A stretch of DNA of 64,000 bases from Phaeobacter gallaeciensis DSM 26640 (GCF_000511385.1 NC_023137.1:2177001-2241000), one strand, 5' to 3'. Counted from the first letter of the stretch, positions 8,899 through 18,304 are shown. The notes: a model not told the origin generated them from the letters alone. Numbers and translations: made by a program.

Positions 8899-9906
8899 AT
8901 GATCGATGATTATTTTGTGCAAAAAGGGGCTTCGGCCAATCTGACCATCCCTTTTGACGGGGAGCCTCAGGATTTCTATTTCCTGTTGTTACCTAAGGCG
9001 ACCATGTTGCCCATTGCGGCTGCTGTTGAACCACTGCGCATTGCCAATCAGGTCACCAACACACAGCTCTATCGCTGGTATGTGATGACGCCCGACGGCG
9101 CGCCAATCCAATGTTCCAATGGGATGACCATCACCCCCGATCTGCCGATGGGACCGCTGCCGGGGGACGCCCTGGCCTTTGTCTGCTCCGGTGTGGAGCC
9201 GCAAAATGCCGCTAGCGACGCGGTGCTGAACTGGCTCAGACGCGAACGCCGTTTTGGCCGCTCCATCGGCGGGATCTGCACCGGCGCCTTTGCTCTGGCG
9301 CAGGCTGGACTTCTGGGCGAGCATCGCTTCACCCTCCATTGGGAAAACCAGCCCGGGTTTGTCGAACGCTACCCGGATTTACTGCCCTCCCCACGTATCT
9401 TTGAGATCAGCGATACGCTGATGACCTGTGGCGGCGGCAATGCAGCCACGGATATGATGCTGAACCTGATCGAAGACCGCCACGGCAAGCAGTTGGCGAT
9501 CATCGTGGCCGATATGTGCCTGCATGTGCGCACCGGCGGTCAGAGTACGCCGCAGAAATCCAACTATGCTGTTGCCATTGGCAGCCGCAATCAGCGCTTG
9601 TTGAATGCGCTGCAACTGATGCAGGAATCGATTGAGGAACCGCTGTCCATCGGGGAGCTGTGTGATCGGCTGGACATTTCGCGCCGCCAGCTGGAACGGC
9701 TGTTTGCCCGTTATCTGGATCAAAGTCCGATGCATGTCTATTTTGACATGCGCCTCAGCCATGCGTTTGCGCTGATGAATGAAACATCGATGTCCGTCAC
9801 GGAGATCGCGCTGGCGTCCGGGTTCAACAGTGCCACGCATTTTTCGCGCCAGTTCAAACGCAAATTCGGCGCCAGCCCACATTTCTTCCGCAAAGGCTGG
9901 AACTAA
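8899..9906 (+). CDS. GlxA family transcriptional regulator (DJ-1/PfpI-like plus AraC HTH)
   Basis: 335 residues from the ATG at 8899 (a GTG at 8881 is a possible alternative start). The N-terminal class I amidotransferase-like domain (about 20-200) carries the nucleophile-elbow-like GGICTGAFALAQAG. The C-terminal AraC/XylS domain (about 225-330) has two HTH motifs, with LSIGELCDRLDISRRQLERLF and VTEIALASGFNSATHFSRQFKRKFG given as spans. This architecture includes GbdR, CdhR and ArgR-type regulators of quaternary amines and amino acids. The effector is unknown. It stands alone in the genome segment, divergent from clpP. Confidence 0.85.
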   Translation: MIDDYFVQKGASANLTIPFDGEPQDFYFLLLPKATMLPIAAAVEPLRIANQVTNTQLYRWYVMTPDGAPIQCSNGMTITPDLPMGPLPGDALAFVCSGVEPQNAASDAVLNWLRRERRFGRSIGGICTGAFALAQAGLLGEHRFTLHWENQPGFVERYPDLLPSPRIFEISDTLMTCGGGNAATDMMLNLIEDRHGKQLAIIVADMCLHVRTGGQSTPQKSNYAVAIGSRNQRLLNALQLMQESIEEPLSIGELCDRLDISRRQLERLFARYLDQSPMHVYFDMRLSHAFALMNETSMSVTEIALASGFNSATHFSRQFKRKFGASPHFFRKGWN

Positions 9907-9941
9907 ACAGACCTTGCGGTAACAGCTATTATTTGGCCCAG

Positions 9942-10823
9942 TCAGCCGTCGATCTTGCGCCCCATGATTGCCAAGGACTGCTGGTAGACCGTCGCCGCAT
10001 TCCATTGTTTCAGGACCTTATAATTCGGCTCGCCCTGCTGATAGCCACGTCCCGGCTTCCAGCCTTTCTTGCGCAGAAAATAGGCAGTTGAAGCCAGCGC
10101 ATCGCCCATGTTGTAGAAATCCACACGCCCGTTGCCGTCCCAGTCGACACCATAGTTCAGCGCATTGCCGGGCAAAAACTGAGTATGGCCCAGCTCGCCA
10201 TGTTTGGCCCCTTTGGTCGCGCCGGTGATCGCGCCACGATCCACCAGTTTCAGCGCGCCAATCGCATGGGGCTTGAAGAACTCGGAGCGGCGGCAATCAT
10301 AGGTCAGTGTCACGATGGCAGAGACCACCTGACTGTCCCCCATGTAGTTGCCAAAGGCGGTTTCCATACCGTGGATGGCAATCAGAATTCCAGCAGGCAC
10401 CCCGTATTTGCGTTCCAGTGCGGCAAAGAACTCAGCATTGCGCGCCTTACGCTTGCGCCCCTGCGCGATGATCGTATTGGCACCCCGGATCTGCATGAAT
10501 TTCTCAAGAGAATACCGAAAGCTCTTCTGGTTGCGGTCGGCGGCGATGGTGCGACGGGCATAGGTTGTGTTGGCCAGCGCGTTCAGCCCGGCTTGGCGCA
10601 CGCCTGCCCGCTTGGCCTCAACGGCGAAGTCGCGTTTCCAGCTGTCAAATCCGGCAGAGGTATTGCCGCAGGTCGCGGCCATAGCGGTGTACGGCAAACC
10701 ACACAGTAGCGCCGCAGATAGAGTAGCGGCTAACCGTCGCCCTACCCGCCGCTGCACTGTTTCTTTGCCGGTATTAGCCCTGGCAGAATGTGAGAGAGAT
10801 CTACGAAACAACTGGAAAATCAT
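9942..10823 (-). CDS. Lytic murein transglycosylase (MltB/GH103-like)
   Basis: 293 residues. An extended N-terminus precedes a hydrophobic signal segment (about 30-49, ending AMA). The GH103-type lysozyme-like core follows, with the catalytic acid Glu154 in IHGMETAFGNYMGD, the segment ELGHTQFLPGNALNYGVDWDGNG near 228-250 (given as positions) and a Trp-rich end. It would cleave peptidoglycan in the periplasm, forming 1,6-anhydro ends. There is no lipobox, so it is probably soluble rather than a lipoprotein. It has no obvious operon partner; the Hsp70 relative lies upstream on the same strand. Confidence 0.86.
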   Translation of the reverse strand: MIFQLFRRSLSHSARANTGKETVQRRVGRRLAATLSAALLCGLPYTAMAATCGNTSAGFDSWKRDFAVEAKRAGVRQAGLNALANTTYARRTIAADRNQKSFRYSLEKFMQIRGANTIIAQGRKRKARNAEFFAALERKYGVPAGILIAIHGMETAFGNYMGDSQVVSAIVTLTYDCRRSEFFKPHAIGALKLVDRGAITGATKGAKHGELGHTQFLPGNALNYGVDWDGNGRVDFYNMGDALASTAYFLRKKGWKPGRGYQQGEPNYKVLKQWNAATVYQQSLAIMGRKIDG

Positions 10824-10937
10824 AAAAACCGGGGTCCAACGCTTGGGAACTGGGTTTTCAGTCTAGCGGATTTCCGCATCAAAACCAGTCACAGGATTTG
10901 CGTTTTTCCCCTTGCGCGTTGATGGCCTTCTCGTCGC

Positions 10938-12188
10938 TCAGACAAAGGCACTGCCTGCAGCCAGCGCCAGACCATCCGCCACCGCCGTCATCGCATTCTC
11001 GGTGTAGAGCTCAGCCTCAGGGCAAAGCTGCTGCATCTGCTGCTGAACCCCTCTCAACAGGGCTGAGCCGCCCACCAGCACCACCCGCGAAACCTGATCT
11101 GCGCGTAGATCCGCACGCTGCAGGGTTTCGCGCGCGCAGGCCGCAACCTCGGCAATATCACCGCTCAGGCTTTGCTCAAGATCACTGGTGTTCAACGGCA
11201 CCGACAGGCCCCGTTCGAGCACTTTCAGATCAATCACTGCGCTGCGCTCACCCGGCTGGTTGACCGCAATCTTGCCCCGCTCGACGGCGAAGGCGAGGTC
11301 GTGGCCCAGTTCATCCTCCAGCACAGATACCAAGCGCGCCAGTTTTTCCGGCTCCTCGGCATTGCGCGCCAGATCCTGTGCGGCGCGACGGCTATCCGCA
11401 GCATAGAGGAATGGGATCATCTGCCAGGTTGCCAGATCGTTGAACAACCGATTGGGTGCAGGCAGGCTGCCACCGCCGAAGCTGTTGCGAATAGCGCTGC
11501 CCCGCCCCAAAAGCGGCATAACGTAATCAATGCTCAGTTGTCGGTCAAAATCTGTTCCCCCAAGGCGCACACCATGGGAGGCCAGAATGCGGGTCGTGCC
11601 CTCGGTGGTTTGCTCAAACGCGGTGAAATCCGAGGTGCCGCCGCCGATATCGACAATCAGCCCGATGCCGGATTGTGCGCGGGCCGACCTCAAGGCCGCC
11701 TCGGGTTCCAGCATGAAGCGCACATCCTCAAACCCCGCCGCCAGATAACAGGCGCGCAGATCCACCTCTGCCTGCGCGTTGCGGCCCGCATCCTTGCTGT
11801 GGAACAACACCGGGCGGCCAGAGAGCGCATGGGTGAAGGTCTGACCGGTGGCGGACTCTGCCCGTGTTTTCAGCTCCGCCAGAAAACGCGCGATCACGGT
11901 CACGAAATCGACCAGCTCACCGTTCAGCCGCCGTTTTTCATGCATTAATGGGGTGCCCAGCAGGCTTTTGAGGGCGCGCATGAATCGCCCCTCCTCCCCA
12001 TTGATCAAGGCGCGCGTGGCCGGACGGCCAATGGTCATCCGGCGTTTGTCGAGGTCAAAGAACACCGCCGTCGGCAGCGTGGTTTCCCCAGGCTCCACCT
12101 CAACCAGCCAGGGCCGCCCGTTGACAGCAACGCCCGCCGCCGAATTGGAGGTGCCAAAGTCAATGCCAAGAGTATTTGGATGGGTCAT
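10938..12188 (-). CDS. Hsp70 family protein (YegD-like)
   Basis: 416 residues from the ATG at 12188 (MTHPNTLGIDFGTSNS). It has an actin-fold ATPase with the phosphate-1 loop GIDFGTSNS, phosphate-2 VDIGGGTSDF and the adenosine motif VVLVGGSALLRG. The protein stops after the nucleotide-binding domain, so it lacks the substrate-binding domain of DnaK, as in E. coli YegD. Its client or partner is unknown. It is placed beyond the soxD terminator on the same strand and is probably independent of the sox genes. Confidence 0.85.
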   Translation of the reverse strand: MTHPNTLGIDFGTSNSAAGVAVNGRPWLVEVEPGETTLPTAVFFDLDKRRMTIGRPATRALINGEEGRFMRALKSLLGTPLMHEKRRLNGELVDFVTVIARFLAELKTRAESATGQTFTHALSGRPVLFHSKDAGRNAQAEVDLRACYLAAGFEDVRFMLEPEAALRSARAQSGIGLIVDIGGGTSDFTAFEQTTEGTTRILASHGVRLGGTDFDRQLSIDYVMPLLGRGSAIRNSFGGGSLPAPNRLFNDLATWQMIPFLYAADSRRAAQDLARNAEEPEKLARLVSVLEDELGHDLAFAVERGKIAVNQPGERSAVIDLKVLERGLSVPLNTSDLEQSLSGDIAEVAACARETLQRADLRADQVSRVVLVGGSALLRGVQQQMQQLCPEAELYTENAMTAVADGLALAAGSAFV

Positions 12189-12290
12189 GTCGGGCACCTG
12201 TCGCTCAGAAAGAACCGGCGTGAGTATCCGAAAGCAGATCTCAAAACAAGGGCATAGCCGCGGGCAATGGCAATCCTTACCTACCAGACA

Positions 12291-12326
12291 AGAAAACACC
12301 CCCGCACCATCCGGTCGCGGGGGTGT
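12291..12326 (-). terminator. Rho-independent terminator after soxD
   Basis: A perfect 10-base-pair stem (GCGGGGGTGT paired with ACACCCCCGC) with an 11-base loop, followed on the minus strand by TTTTCTTG. It lies 31 bases beyond the soxD stop and closes the soxV-to-soxD series. Confidence 0.88.
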
Positions 12327-12357
12327 CCATGTCAGGGCGTAGATCCACCCATACGGG

Positions 12358-13407
12358 TTACTCAGCAGCTGCCGATTTCAGATAGGCAATCACCGCTTCA
12401 ATCTCGGCCTCTTTCTTCAGGCCGGCAAAGGACATCTTGGTGCCCTTCATGTATTTCTTCGGCTTGGCAAGAAACGCGGCGAGTTCCGCCTCGTCCCAGA
12501 CCAAGCCATCCTCGGCAGCGGCTTTCATCGCTTTTGAGTAGCGGAACCCCTCAACATGGGCCGCCGGCGCGCCAATGATCCCGTTCAGGATCGGACCGGT
12601 TTTCGATTTCGCGCCCTCCCCGATCTGGTGGCAGGACTTGCATTTACGAAAGGTCTTCTCGCCCTTGGCGACCAGTTCCGGGTCCAAGGCAACAACGACT
12701 TCGGCAGGGACTTCTGCGGGTTGCTCGGCTGCGGTGTCCTCAACCGGTTCGACGTCGGCGAGTGCTTCGGCCCGATCTTCCTCGGGCGTTACATCCAGCA
12801 CCATGGCGCGCATGGTGATTTCGACGCTGTCCTTGCAGTTCTCCATGCAAGGCTCCGGGTTCCAGAAATGCTTCTCCGCCTCCAGCCGGTCATCCAAGAT
12901 GAAGCCCTCCACATTGGGAAGCTCCACATCGGCGAAGGTCGCATCCGACAGCACAAATTCATCATCCACCAGATCGTTGGAATAGAGGATATAGGCCACG
13001 ATGGCATAGACCTCATCCGGGGTCAGCGACTGCGCATCGCCAAACGGCATAGACCGGTTCACATAGTCCCAGGTGGTCGACAGATAGGGCCAGTAGCTGC
13101 CCACGGTTTTCAGCGGGTCATCATGATCAAGGGTGTCCTGCCCACCCGCCAGTTTGGGCCAATTGCCGACACCTTCGGCAAAGTCGCCATGGCAGACCGC
13201 GCATTTCTCGGCAAAGACCTCCTCGCCGGTGAAGACATCACCTGAGCCTTTGGGCAGGCCGGTGCCATCGGGCGAGACATCCAGATCCCAGGCCGCGATT
13301 TCTTCCGGCAAAGCCGGACGGCCAAGGCCGAATTTTTCCGCAGCAGCAGGGACCGCCAGCGCCAACGCAACCGATGTTGCCGCAATAAACTTAGGAAACT
13401 TCGACAT
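12358..13407 (-). CDS. soxD: SoxD, diheme cytochrome c subunit of sulfane dehydrogenase SoxCD
   Basis: 349 residues with a signal peptide (1-23, ending AAA). There are two c-type heme sites: CAVCH (69-73) in the N-terminal domain and CKSCH (256-260) in the C-terminal domain. An acidic, Ala/Pro/Glu-rich linker (about 205-240) joins the two. SoxD takes electrons from the Mo site of SoxC during oxidation of the SoxY-bound sulfane. The ATG at 13407 lies inside soxC (17-base overlap), so the two are translationally coupled. It is the last gene before the terminator; no soxE or soxF follows. Confidence 0.95.
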   Translation of the reverse strand: MSKFPKFIAATSVALALAVPAAAEKFGLGRPALPEEIAAWDLDVSPDGTGLPKGSGDVFTGEEVFAEKCAVCHGDFAEGVGNWPKLAGGQDTLDHDDPLKTVGSYWPYLSTTWDYVNRSMPFGDAQSLTPDEVYAIVAYILYSNDLVDDEFVLSDATFADVELPNVEGFILDDRLEAEKHFWNPEPCMENCKDSVEITMRAMVLDVTPEEDRAEALADVEPVEDTAAEQPAEVPAEVVVALDPELVAKGEKTFRKCKSCHQIGEGAKSKTGPILNGIIGAPAAHVEGFRYSKAMKAAAEDGLVWDEAELAAFLAKPKKYMKGTKMSFAGLKKEAEIEAVIAYLKSAAAE

Positions 13408-14662
13408 TTTCCGCCTCCCCACTTGCCTTGACCCACCAGGTCTGGATGGCATTGTTGTGATAGATTGAATTGAGACCGCGTACCTCGCGCAGCTGCGCCT
13501 TGGTCGGCTGCACATAGCCCGACGCATCGCGCGCCCGGCTTTGCAGCAGCATTTCAGAGCCGTCCCAATTGGTATCGAGATAAAACCGCGTCAGCGCCTT
13601 GTCAGTGCCGGGAGCCGCCAGACGTGCCTCCTGCCAGCTCTTGCCGCCATCTACCGACACATCAACCCCGGTGATCGCACCACGGCCAGACCAGGCCAGA
13701 CCAGTGATCACCAGCGGTCCCTTACCGTGTGTAATGGGCGATTGCGGGCTGGGGCTGGTGACAACGGATTTCGCATCCATCTCCCAGGTCCATTTACGGC
13801 TGGTACCATCGGCAAGCGTATCGGTGTATTTCGAGGTCTCTTCTCGGCTTTCAACCGGTCCCTCCATCACCTCAATCCGGCGCAGCCATTTGATCCACAT
13901 ATTGCCTTCCCAGCCCGGTACCACGAGGCGGACAGGGTAGCCATGTTCCTTGCGCAGCGCCTCGCCATTGGCCTTGAATGCCACCAACACGTCGTCCATC
14001 GCCTTTTCCAGCGGGATGGAACGCCCGTTTGAGGAGGCATCCGCCCCCTCCACATAGACCCATTTGCCCTTTGGATTGACCCCGGCCTCCTCCAACAGGG
14101 TGCGCAGAGACACGCCGGAATACTCCATATTGTGGATCATACCGTGGGTGAACTGCGCGCCATTGAGCTGCGCCCCGGCCCATTCCATGCCCGAGTTCGC
14201 CGCACACTCACAGAAGTAGACCCGGTTTTCGCGCGGGAACCGTTCGAGATCCGCATAGGTGAACACCAAAGGGGTATCGACCAGCCCATTGATCATCAGC
14301 CGGTAGTCTTCCTTGTGCAACTCAATCGCGCCGGAGTGGTGGCGTTCAAAAGCGCAGCCCTGCGGCGTAATCGTGCCGTCCAGCGCGTGAATGGGCGTAA
14401 AATTGATTGACGAGATGGTATCCGCTGTCAGCCATTCCACATTGCGGCGCACAACGTCGCTTTCATATTCGATCGGCAGCCCATAGGCGGTGGCATCCAC
14501 CCCATCGCCCAGCCCGGACGCCCAGTCCTGAACCTCGGTGATCAGCGGATCCGGCGTCACAGCCTCAGCAGGGCGCCCTGCCACAGCCCCTGCCCCAACC
14601 GCCGCAGCACCGGCCAGAAACTGGCGACGCGAGGGGCTGGCTTGCTTGGGTTTGTCAGTCAT
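13391..14662 (-). CDS. soxC: SoxC, molybdenum subunit of sulfane dehydrogenase
   Basis: 423 residues. The Tat signal SRRQFLAGAA (11-20) fits export of a folded Mo-cofactor protein. The sulfite-oxidase fold follows, with the Mo-binding Cys expected at C153 within CECAANSG. The Mo-cofactor dimerisation domain is in the C-terminal third. SoxC with SoxD removes six electrons from cysteine S-sulfane on SoxY, allowing full oxidation of thiosulfate to sulfate. A perfect SoxR-type operator lies 26 bases upstream of its ATG, so the gene may have its own promoter besides reading from soxB. Confidence 0.95.
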   Translation of the reverse strand: MTDKPKQASPSRRQFLAGAAAVGAGAVAGRPAEAVTPDPLITEVQDWASGLGDGVDATAYGLPIEYESDVVRRNVEWLTADTISSINFTPIHALDGTITPQGCAFERHHSGAIELHKEDYRLMINGLVDTPLVFTYADLERFPRENRVYFCECAANSGMEWAGAQLNGAQFTHGMIHNMEYSGVSLRTLLEEAGVNPKGKWVYVEGADASSNGRSIPLEKAMDDVLVAFKANGEALRKEHGYPVRLVVPGWEGNMWIKWLRRIEVMEGPVESREETSKYTDTLADGTSRKWTWEMDAKSVVTSPSPQSPITHGKGPLVITGLAWSGRGAITGVDVSVDGGKSWQEARLAAPGTDKALTRFYLDTNWDGSEMLLQSRARDASGYVQPTKAQLREVRGLNSIYHNNAIQTWWVKASGEAENVEVS

Positions 14663-14687
14663 ATCTGGTTTCTCCTTACATCGAAAA

Positions 14688-14703
14688 ATTCACTTTCGTG
14701 AAT
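14688..14703. promoter_or_regulatory. SoxR-type operator upstream of soxC
   Basis: ATTC-ACTTTCGT-GAAT, a perfect ATTC-N8-GAAT palindrome. The symmetry extends to AATTCAC-GAAA-GTGAATT. It sits 26-41 bases before the soxC ATG in the 75-base soxB-soxC gap. The pattern is that associated with SoxR/BigR/SqrR regulators, and soxR is in the same island. Binding is inferred. Confidence 0.7.
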
Positions 14704-14737
14704 TCATCAGCGCAAAAAATTTTGGCGGATGCCGGGC

Positions 14738-16435
14738 TTAAGCGCCCGACACCTGCACGGATGTATTCGGGGACAAGGTAACGGTGCCCATCTTGCGAAT
14801 ATGGTTTTCAACCACATCCCAGATCTGCGGGCCTTCGGTGCCCTCATTCACACTGGCCCAACCAGCAACGATGTAGGTCTTGGCCGGATCAATCGCCTCG
14901 CCGGTTTTCAGCAGCGTCATATTGCTGATCCGCTCGCCCTGGGGCTTGGTAATATCAATGTGGTAGCCCATGCCGCCAACCCGCACCATATCGCCGCCCT
15001 GCTGGTAATAGGGATCAGGGTTGAAGATGTTGTCGGCCACGTCTTCCATCACCACCTTGAGGAATTCGCCAGTCATCTCATTGCGATAGGCCGCACCGTA
15101 ACTCATGGAGGTGACGTTCCAGATATCCTCGCGGGTGATATCATCGCCCGGCAACAAGGACGGCCCCCAGCGCACACCGGGCGACAGGGCGATATCGGCC
15201 TCCCGCTCGCTCAACAGGGCATCACAGATCAGATCATCCCATGTGCCGTTGAAGTTGCCGCGCCGATACAAAAGCTCATCAGTCTGGCCGACCACTTCTG
15301 CCAGCTCTGACGCATAGGGCGCGCGCTGATCGTCAATCAGCTGGCTGATCACCGGATCGGGCGCAATCACGTCGGAGAACACCGGGATCAGCTTATGCCG
15401 CAGCCCCATCAACTGACCGTCACGCACGTCAAGATCAACGCGAGAAACAAATTTCCCGTTGGAGCCAGAGGCGATGATATGGGTCTGACCAATCAGCACC
15501 GGCTCCGGCAGCGCATCATGGGTATGACCCGACAGGATCACGTCGATGCCGCTAACCACGCCGGCCATTTTCTTATCTACGTCAAACCCGTTGTGGGACA
15601 GCACCACGACAACATCCGCACCTGCGGCACGCACCTCGTCCACCATCTCCTGCATATGCTCATCACGGATCCCGAAGGAGTATTCCGGGAACATCCAGCC
15701 GGGGTTTGCAATCGGCATATAGGGGAAGGCCTGACCGATCACGGCGACCTTCGCACCACCACGGTCGAAGAACTTATAAGGTTTGAACAGCTCAGCCGGT
15801 TCATCCCATTCCGCATCAAAGATATTCTGGCCAAGGGCCGCGAATGGCAGTCCCTCAACAATCTCATTCACCCGGTCCGAACCCAGCGTGAATTCCCAGT
15901 GGAAAGTCATCGCGTCCGGCTTCAGCGCGTTCATCACATTGACCATATCCTGGCCTTCGGTGTGATGACAGGTATAGGAACCATGCCAGGTATCGCCACC
16001 ATCCAGCAGCAGCGCATCGGGGCGGTCGGCGCGGATCGCATTGATGATGGTGGCCACCCGGTCCAGCCCACCGACCCGGCCATAGCCCTGCGCAAGCGAC
16101 GCAAAATCATTGTAGGTCAGCGCGTAGGCCGAGGGGCTGCCATCGGCGATCCCATAAACCTTGCGGAAGTCCGCACCAGTGATGTGAGGCACATGGCCCT
16201 TGTTCTCGCCAACGCCCAGATTGATCGACGGTTCGCGGAAATAGATCGGCTTCAGCTGCGCATGAATATCGGTGACATGGATCAGGCTGATATTGCCATA
16301 GGTGTCAAACTGCAAAAGCTGATCCTGTGTCAGCTTCTGCTGGGCGGCCAACCGCCCCCAATGGCCAAAACCGGAGGCACCAACCAGCGCAGAGGCTGCC
16401 ATCGAGACCTGCAAGAAATCACGCCGCGAGATCAT
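14738..16435 (-). CDS. soxB: SoxB thiosulfohydrolase
   Basis: 565 residues. The Tat signal starts SRRDFLQVSM (3-12). SoxB is a dinuclear manganese enzyme that hydrolyses sulfate from the S-thiosulfonate on SoxY. The metallophosphatase motifs are visible: HVTDIHAQL near 53-61, LLDGGDTWHGS, then SHNGFD and SGHTHD. The 5'-nucleotidase-like C-terminal domain follows. It is related to the nucleotidase at 44915-46492, but the segment around GSYTCHHTEG is SoxB-specific. A perfect SoxR-type operator lies 32 bases upstream of its start. Confidence 0.97.
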   Translation of the reverse strand: MISRRDFLQVSMAASALVGASGFGHWGRLAAQQKLTQDQLLQFDTYGNISLIHVTDIHAQLKPIYFREPSINLGVGENKGHVPHITGADFRKVYGIADGSPSAYALTYNDFASLAQGYGRVGGLDRVATIINAIRADRPDALLLDGGDTWHGSYTCHHTEGQDMVNVMNALKPDAMTFHWEFTLGSDRVNEIVEGLPFAALGQNIFDAEWDEPAELFKPYKFFDRGGAKVAVIGQAFPYMPIANPGWMFPEYSFGIRDEHMQEMVDEVRAAGADVVVVLSHNGFDVDKKMAGVVSGIDVILSGHTHDALPEPVLIGQTHIIASGSNGKFVSRVDLDVRDGQLMGLRHKLIPVFSDVIAPDPVISQLIDDQRAPYASELAEVVGQTDELLYRRGNFNGTWDDLICDALLSEREADIALSPGVRWGPSLLPGDDITREDIWNVTSMSYGAAYRNEMTGEFLKVVMEDVADNIFNPDPYYQQGGDMVRVGGMGYHIDITKPQGERISNMTLLKTGEAIDPAKTYIVAGWASVNEGTEGPQIWDVVENHIRKMGTVTLSPNTSVQVSGA

Positions 16436-16466
16436 AGGTTCATCTTCCTACTGAGACATACGACAT

Positions 16467-16482
16467 ATTCGCATGTTTGAAT
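16467..16482. promoter_or_regulatory. SoxR-type operator upstream of soxB
   Basis: ATTC-GCATGTTT-GAAT, a second perfect ATTC-N8-GAAT palindrome. It lies 32-47 bases before the soxB ATG, between soxB and the hairpin that follows soxA. This suggests separate control of soxB. Confidence 0.7.
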
Positions 16483-16498
16483 AAAATAAGTGAAACCG

Positions 16499-16526
16499 CG
16501 CCCCGTATCATCTCTGACACGGGGCG
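16499..16526 (-). terminator. Hairpin between soxA and soxB
   Basis: CGCCCCGT / ACGGGGCG, a perfect 8-base-pair stem with a 12-base loop, lies 7 bases past the soxA stop. The minus-strand sequence after it is moderately T-rich (GGTTTCACTTATTTTATT) rather than a clean T-run. It probably causes partial termination of the soxXYZA transcript. Confidence 0.5.
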
Positions 16527-16533
16527 ACGGGGA

Positions 16534-17385
16534 TCAGTTCCGAACGGAAGGCGCCTCAACCGACAGCCCATTGCCACGCGACGCAACATAAAGTTCCAGC
16601 GCAACAAATTCCGCTGAGCCCGGCTTGTAAGTCTCGGCGCGGGTATCACGCACACAGCCTTTGAAGCGAGCATGGGCGGTGTTCAACTTGGTGTTCTTCA
16701 GGCGGTACACCGGGAAACCATTGATCTGCCCCTGGCTCAAGTGGTCGGCGCGGATCATGTTGCCATAGTTGTCCTCATGGCAATTGGCGCAGGAGAGTTC
16801 CAGCTGACCCGTGCGGGTGTAGTAGAGCTCTTTGCCCTGCTCCCAGGTGGACTGGGCGGGACCGTCTATGGCCACATTCACCGGCATGCCACGCGATTGC
16901 ACTGAAATCAGAGCCTCCATGGCCGCCATTTTACCACCAGTGTATTTCCACGTCTCGGCGCCCATCTGGTTTTCACGGCAGTCATTGATCTGCATCGCAA
17001 GGGTGCGGATCTCGCCTGCGTCCTCGTTCCATTTGGGATAGACCGCGCGGACACCCGCCATGCTTTCCTCGACGTCGTCGTGACAGGATGCGCAGGATTT
17101 CTCCGCAGTGCCCTCAACCTTGGACCAAGTGTCCATGGCCTGATCGACAAACACCATCGCGGGGTTGTCAAAATCATCCATTTGCAGCGCCTGCGTCTCG
17201 TCAGAGCGGAAATGCCAGCCCGACATCACCTCGTCCAACGCGTCAGAGACATGGGCAGGTGCAGCGGCCTTGGTGACCATTTCGATCTCTTCGTTGACGA
17301 CCAGCGTGTCCTCGTCTGCCTCGGCATAAGCCGCGACAGGCAGCGCCATCACCATGGCAATTGCGGTGATTGCCTTGTTGTTCAT
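16534..17385 (-). CDS. soxA: SoxA, diheme cytochrome c of SoxAX
   Basis: 283 residues with a signal peptide (1-21). There are two heme motifs: CASCH (98-102) and CANCH (199-203). The conserved active-site cysteine, whose persulfide ligates the second heme, is C244 in FKGCVRD. SoxAX couples thiosulfate oxidatively to the SoxY cysteine. Both heme sites are present, so this is the diheme type. The start at 17385 follows GGAGGAAAC. The gene sits 73 bases after soxZ in the X-Y-Z-A order. Confidence 0.96.
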   Translation of the reverse strand: MNNKAITAIAMVMALPVAAYAEADEDTLVVNEEIEMVTKAAAPAHVSDALDEVMSGWHFRSDETQALQMDDFDNPAMVFVDQAMDTWSKVEGTAEKSCASCHDDVEESMAGVRAVYPKWNEDAGEIRTLAMQINDCRENQMGAETWKYTGGKMAAMEALISVQSRGMPVNVAIDGPAQSTWEQGKELYYTRTGQLELSCANCHEDNYGNMIRADHLSQGQINGFPVYRLKNTKLNTAHARFKGCVRDTRAETYKPGSAEFVALELYVASRGNGLSVEAPSVRN

Positions 17386-17458
17386 GTTGTTTCCTCCCTT
17401 GGGTGGTCGTCCCGCCCGGCATCCCGGACGGGGCGTTTGCCTATGGATCCGGAAGGGA

Positions 17459-17788
17459 TCAGCCGATCGCGATCGACTTTTGCTCCGTGTAGACCGACCC
17501 GTCGTCGTCATACCAGGTGAAGACGAAATCGCCCGCTTCGGGGACGGTCGCATCAAACTGGAAATACGGGTTGGTGGAAATGGCAGGTTCCATGGTCACA
17601 TCAACAACACTCTCGCCGTTGAATTCGCAGGTAAAGCGATTGATGATCGACCGTGGAATGACATTGCCTTCCTTGTCTTTGCGCTGGCCACTTTCCATTT
17701 TGTGGCTGATCAGCGTCTTGATGGTCACCGCTTCGCCTGCGGCTGCTTTCTTGGGGACTTTGACGCGGGGTTTTACACCGGATGCCAT
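17459..17788 (-). CDS. soxZ: SoxZ, sulfur carrier scaffold
   Basis: 109 residues without a signal peptide, typical of SoxZ, which is exported by piggy-back on Tat-borne SoxY. The beta-sandwich signature runs KPRVKVPKKAAAGEAVTIKT near 6-25, then a mid-section with FTCEFNGE and the C-terminal segment PYFQFDATVPEAGDFVFTWYDDDG (given as positions about 73-97). It forms the SoxYZ heterodimer that carries all sulfur intermediates. It lies 49 bases after soxY. Confidence 0.96.
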   Translation of the reverse strand: MASGVKPRVKVPKKAAAGEAVTIKTLISHKMESGQRKDKEGNVIPRSIINRFTCEFNGESVVDVTMEPAISTNPYFQFDATVPEAGDFVFTWYDDDGSVYTEQKSIAIG

Positions 17789-17837
17789 GTCGTAAACTCC
17801 TGATATCTATGGGGCGAGCCTGAATGACAGGTCGCGC

Positions 17838-18254
17838 TTAGCCGCCGCAGCCGCCAATGGTCACCTTGACGGTGGAACTGGCCTTGGCAAAGCTGCCGTC
17901 TGCCATCTTGGCCACAGCTACGATGTCCTGCGTGCCTGCAAGGCGGATCCGTGTGGAGGCAGACTGGCTGGCAGCCAGCGGGCCAAAGGCGAAGGTCGCA
18001 ACGCCCGGTGTGGGGTTACCGGTCGCCAGGATCATGATGGCGGTGGCACCGGGGGCGTCGACCGCAATCGGTACCGTGTTACCATTTTCAGCGATTTCCG
18101 GCGCGGTCAGTGTCAGGCCCGTATCGGCCATATCCGCGCCACCGGTGAACTCTGCAATCCGATCCTCGGCTGCAGCTACGACACGCAGGGGCAGCATGGT
18201 CATAGCAGCGGCCCCAAGGCCAAGACCAAGTGTGTCGCGACGTGAGAACTCCAT
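17838..18254 (-). CDS. soxY: SoxY, covalent sulfur carrier
   Basis: 138 residues from MEFSRRDTLG. A Tat signal (FSRRDTLGL) is followed by the mature beta-sandwich. The C-terminus ends GGCGG, the flexible arm whose cysteine holds the sulfur substrate during the Sox cycle. The upstream ten codons are discarded because MEFSRR gives the expected Tat leader and is preceded by GGAGACA. It lies between soxX and soxZ. Confidence 0.96.
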   Translation of the reverse strand: MEFSRRDTLGLGLGAAAMTMLPLRVVAAAEDRIAEFTGGADMADTGLTLTAPEIAENGNTVPIAVDAPGATAIMILATGNPTPGVATFAFGPLAASQSASTRIRLAGTQDIVAVAKMADGSFAKASSTVKVTIGGCGG

Positions 18255-18304
18255 CGTATGTCTCCTTTGACGTTGATGGCGCAAAAAGATCCCGGTCTTT
18301 TGCG

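Noticed and set aside
15395..16480. 361-codon plus-strand frame opposite soxB
   Set aside because: Shadow of soxB; it also runs through the SoxR operator in the soxA-soxB gap.
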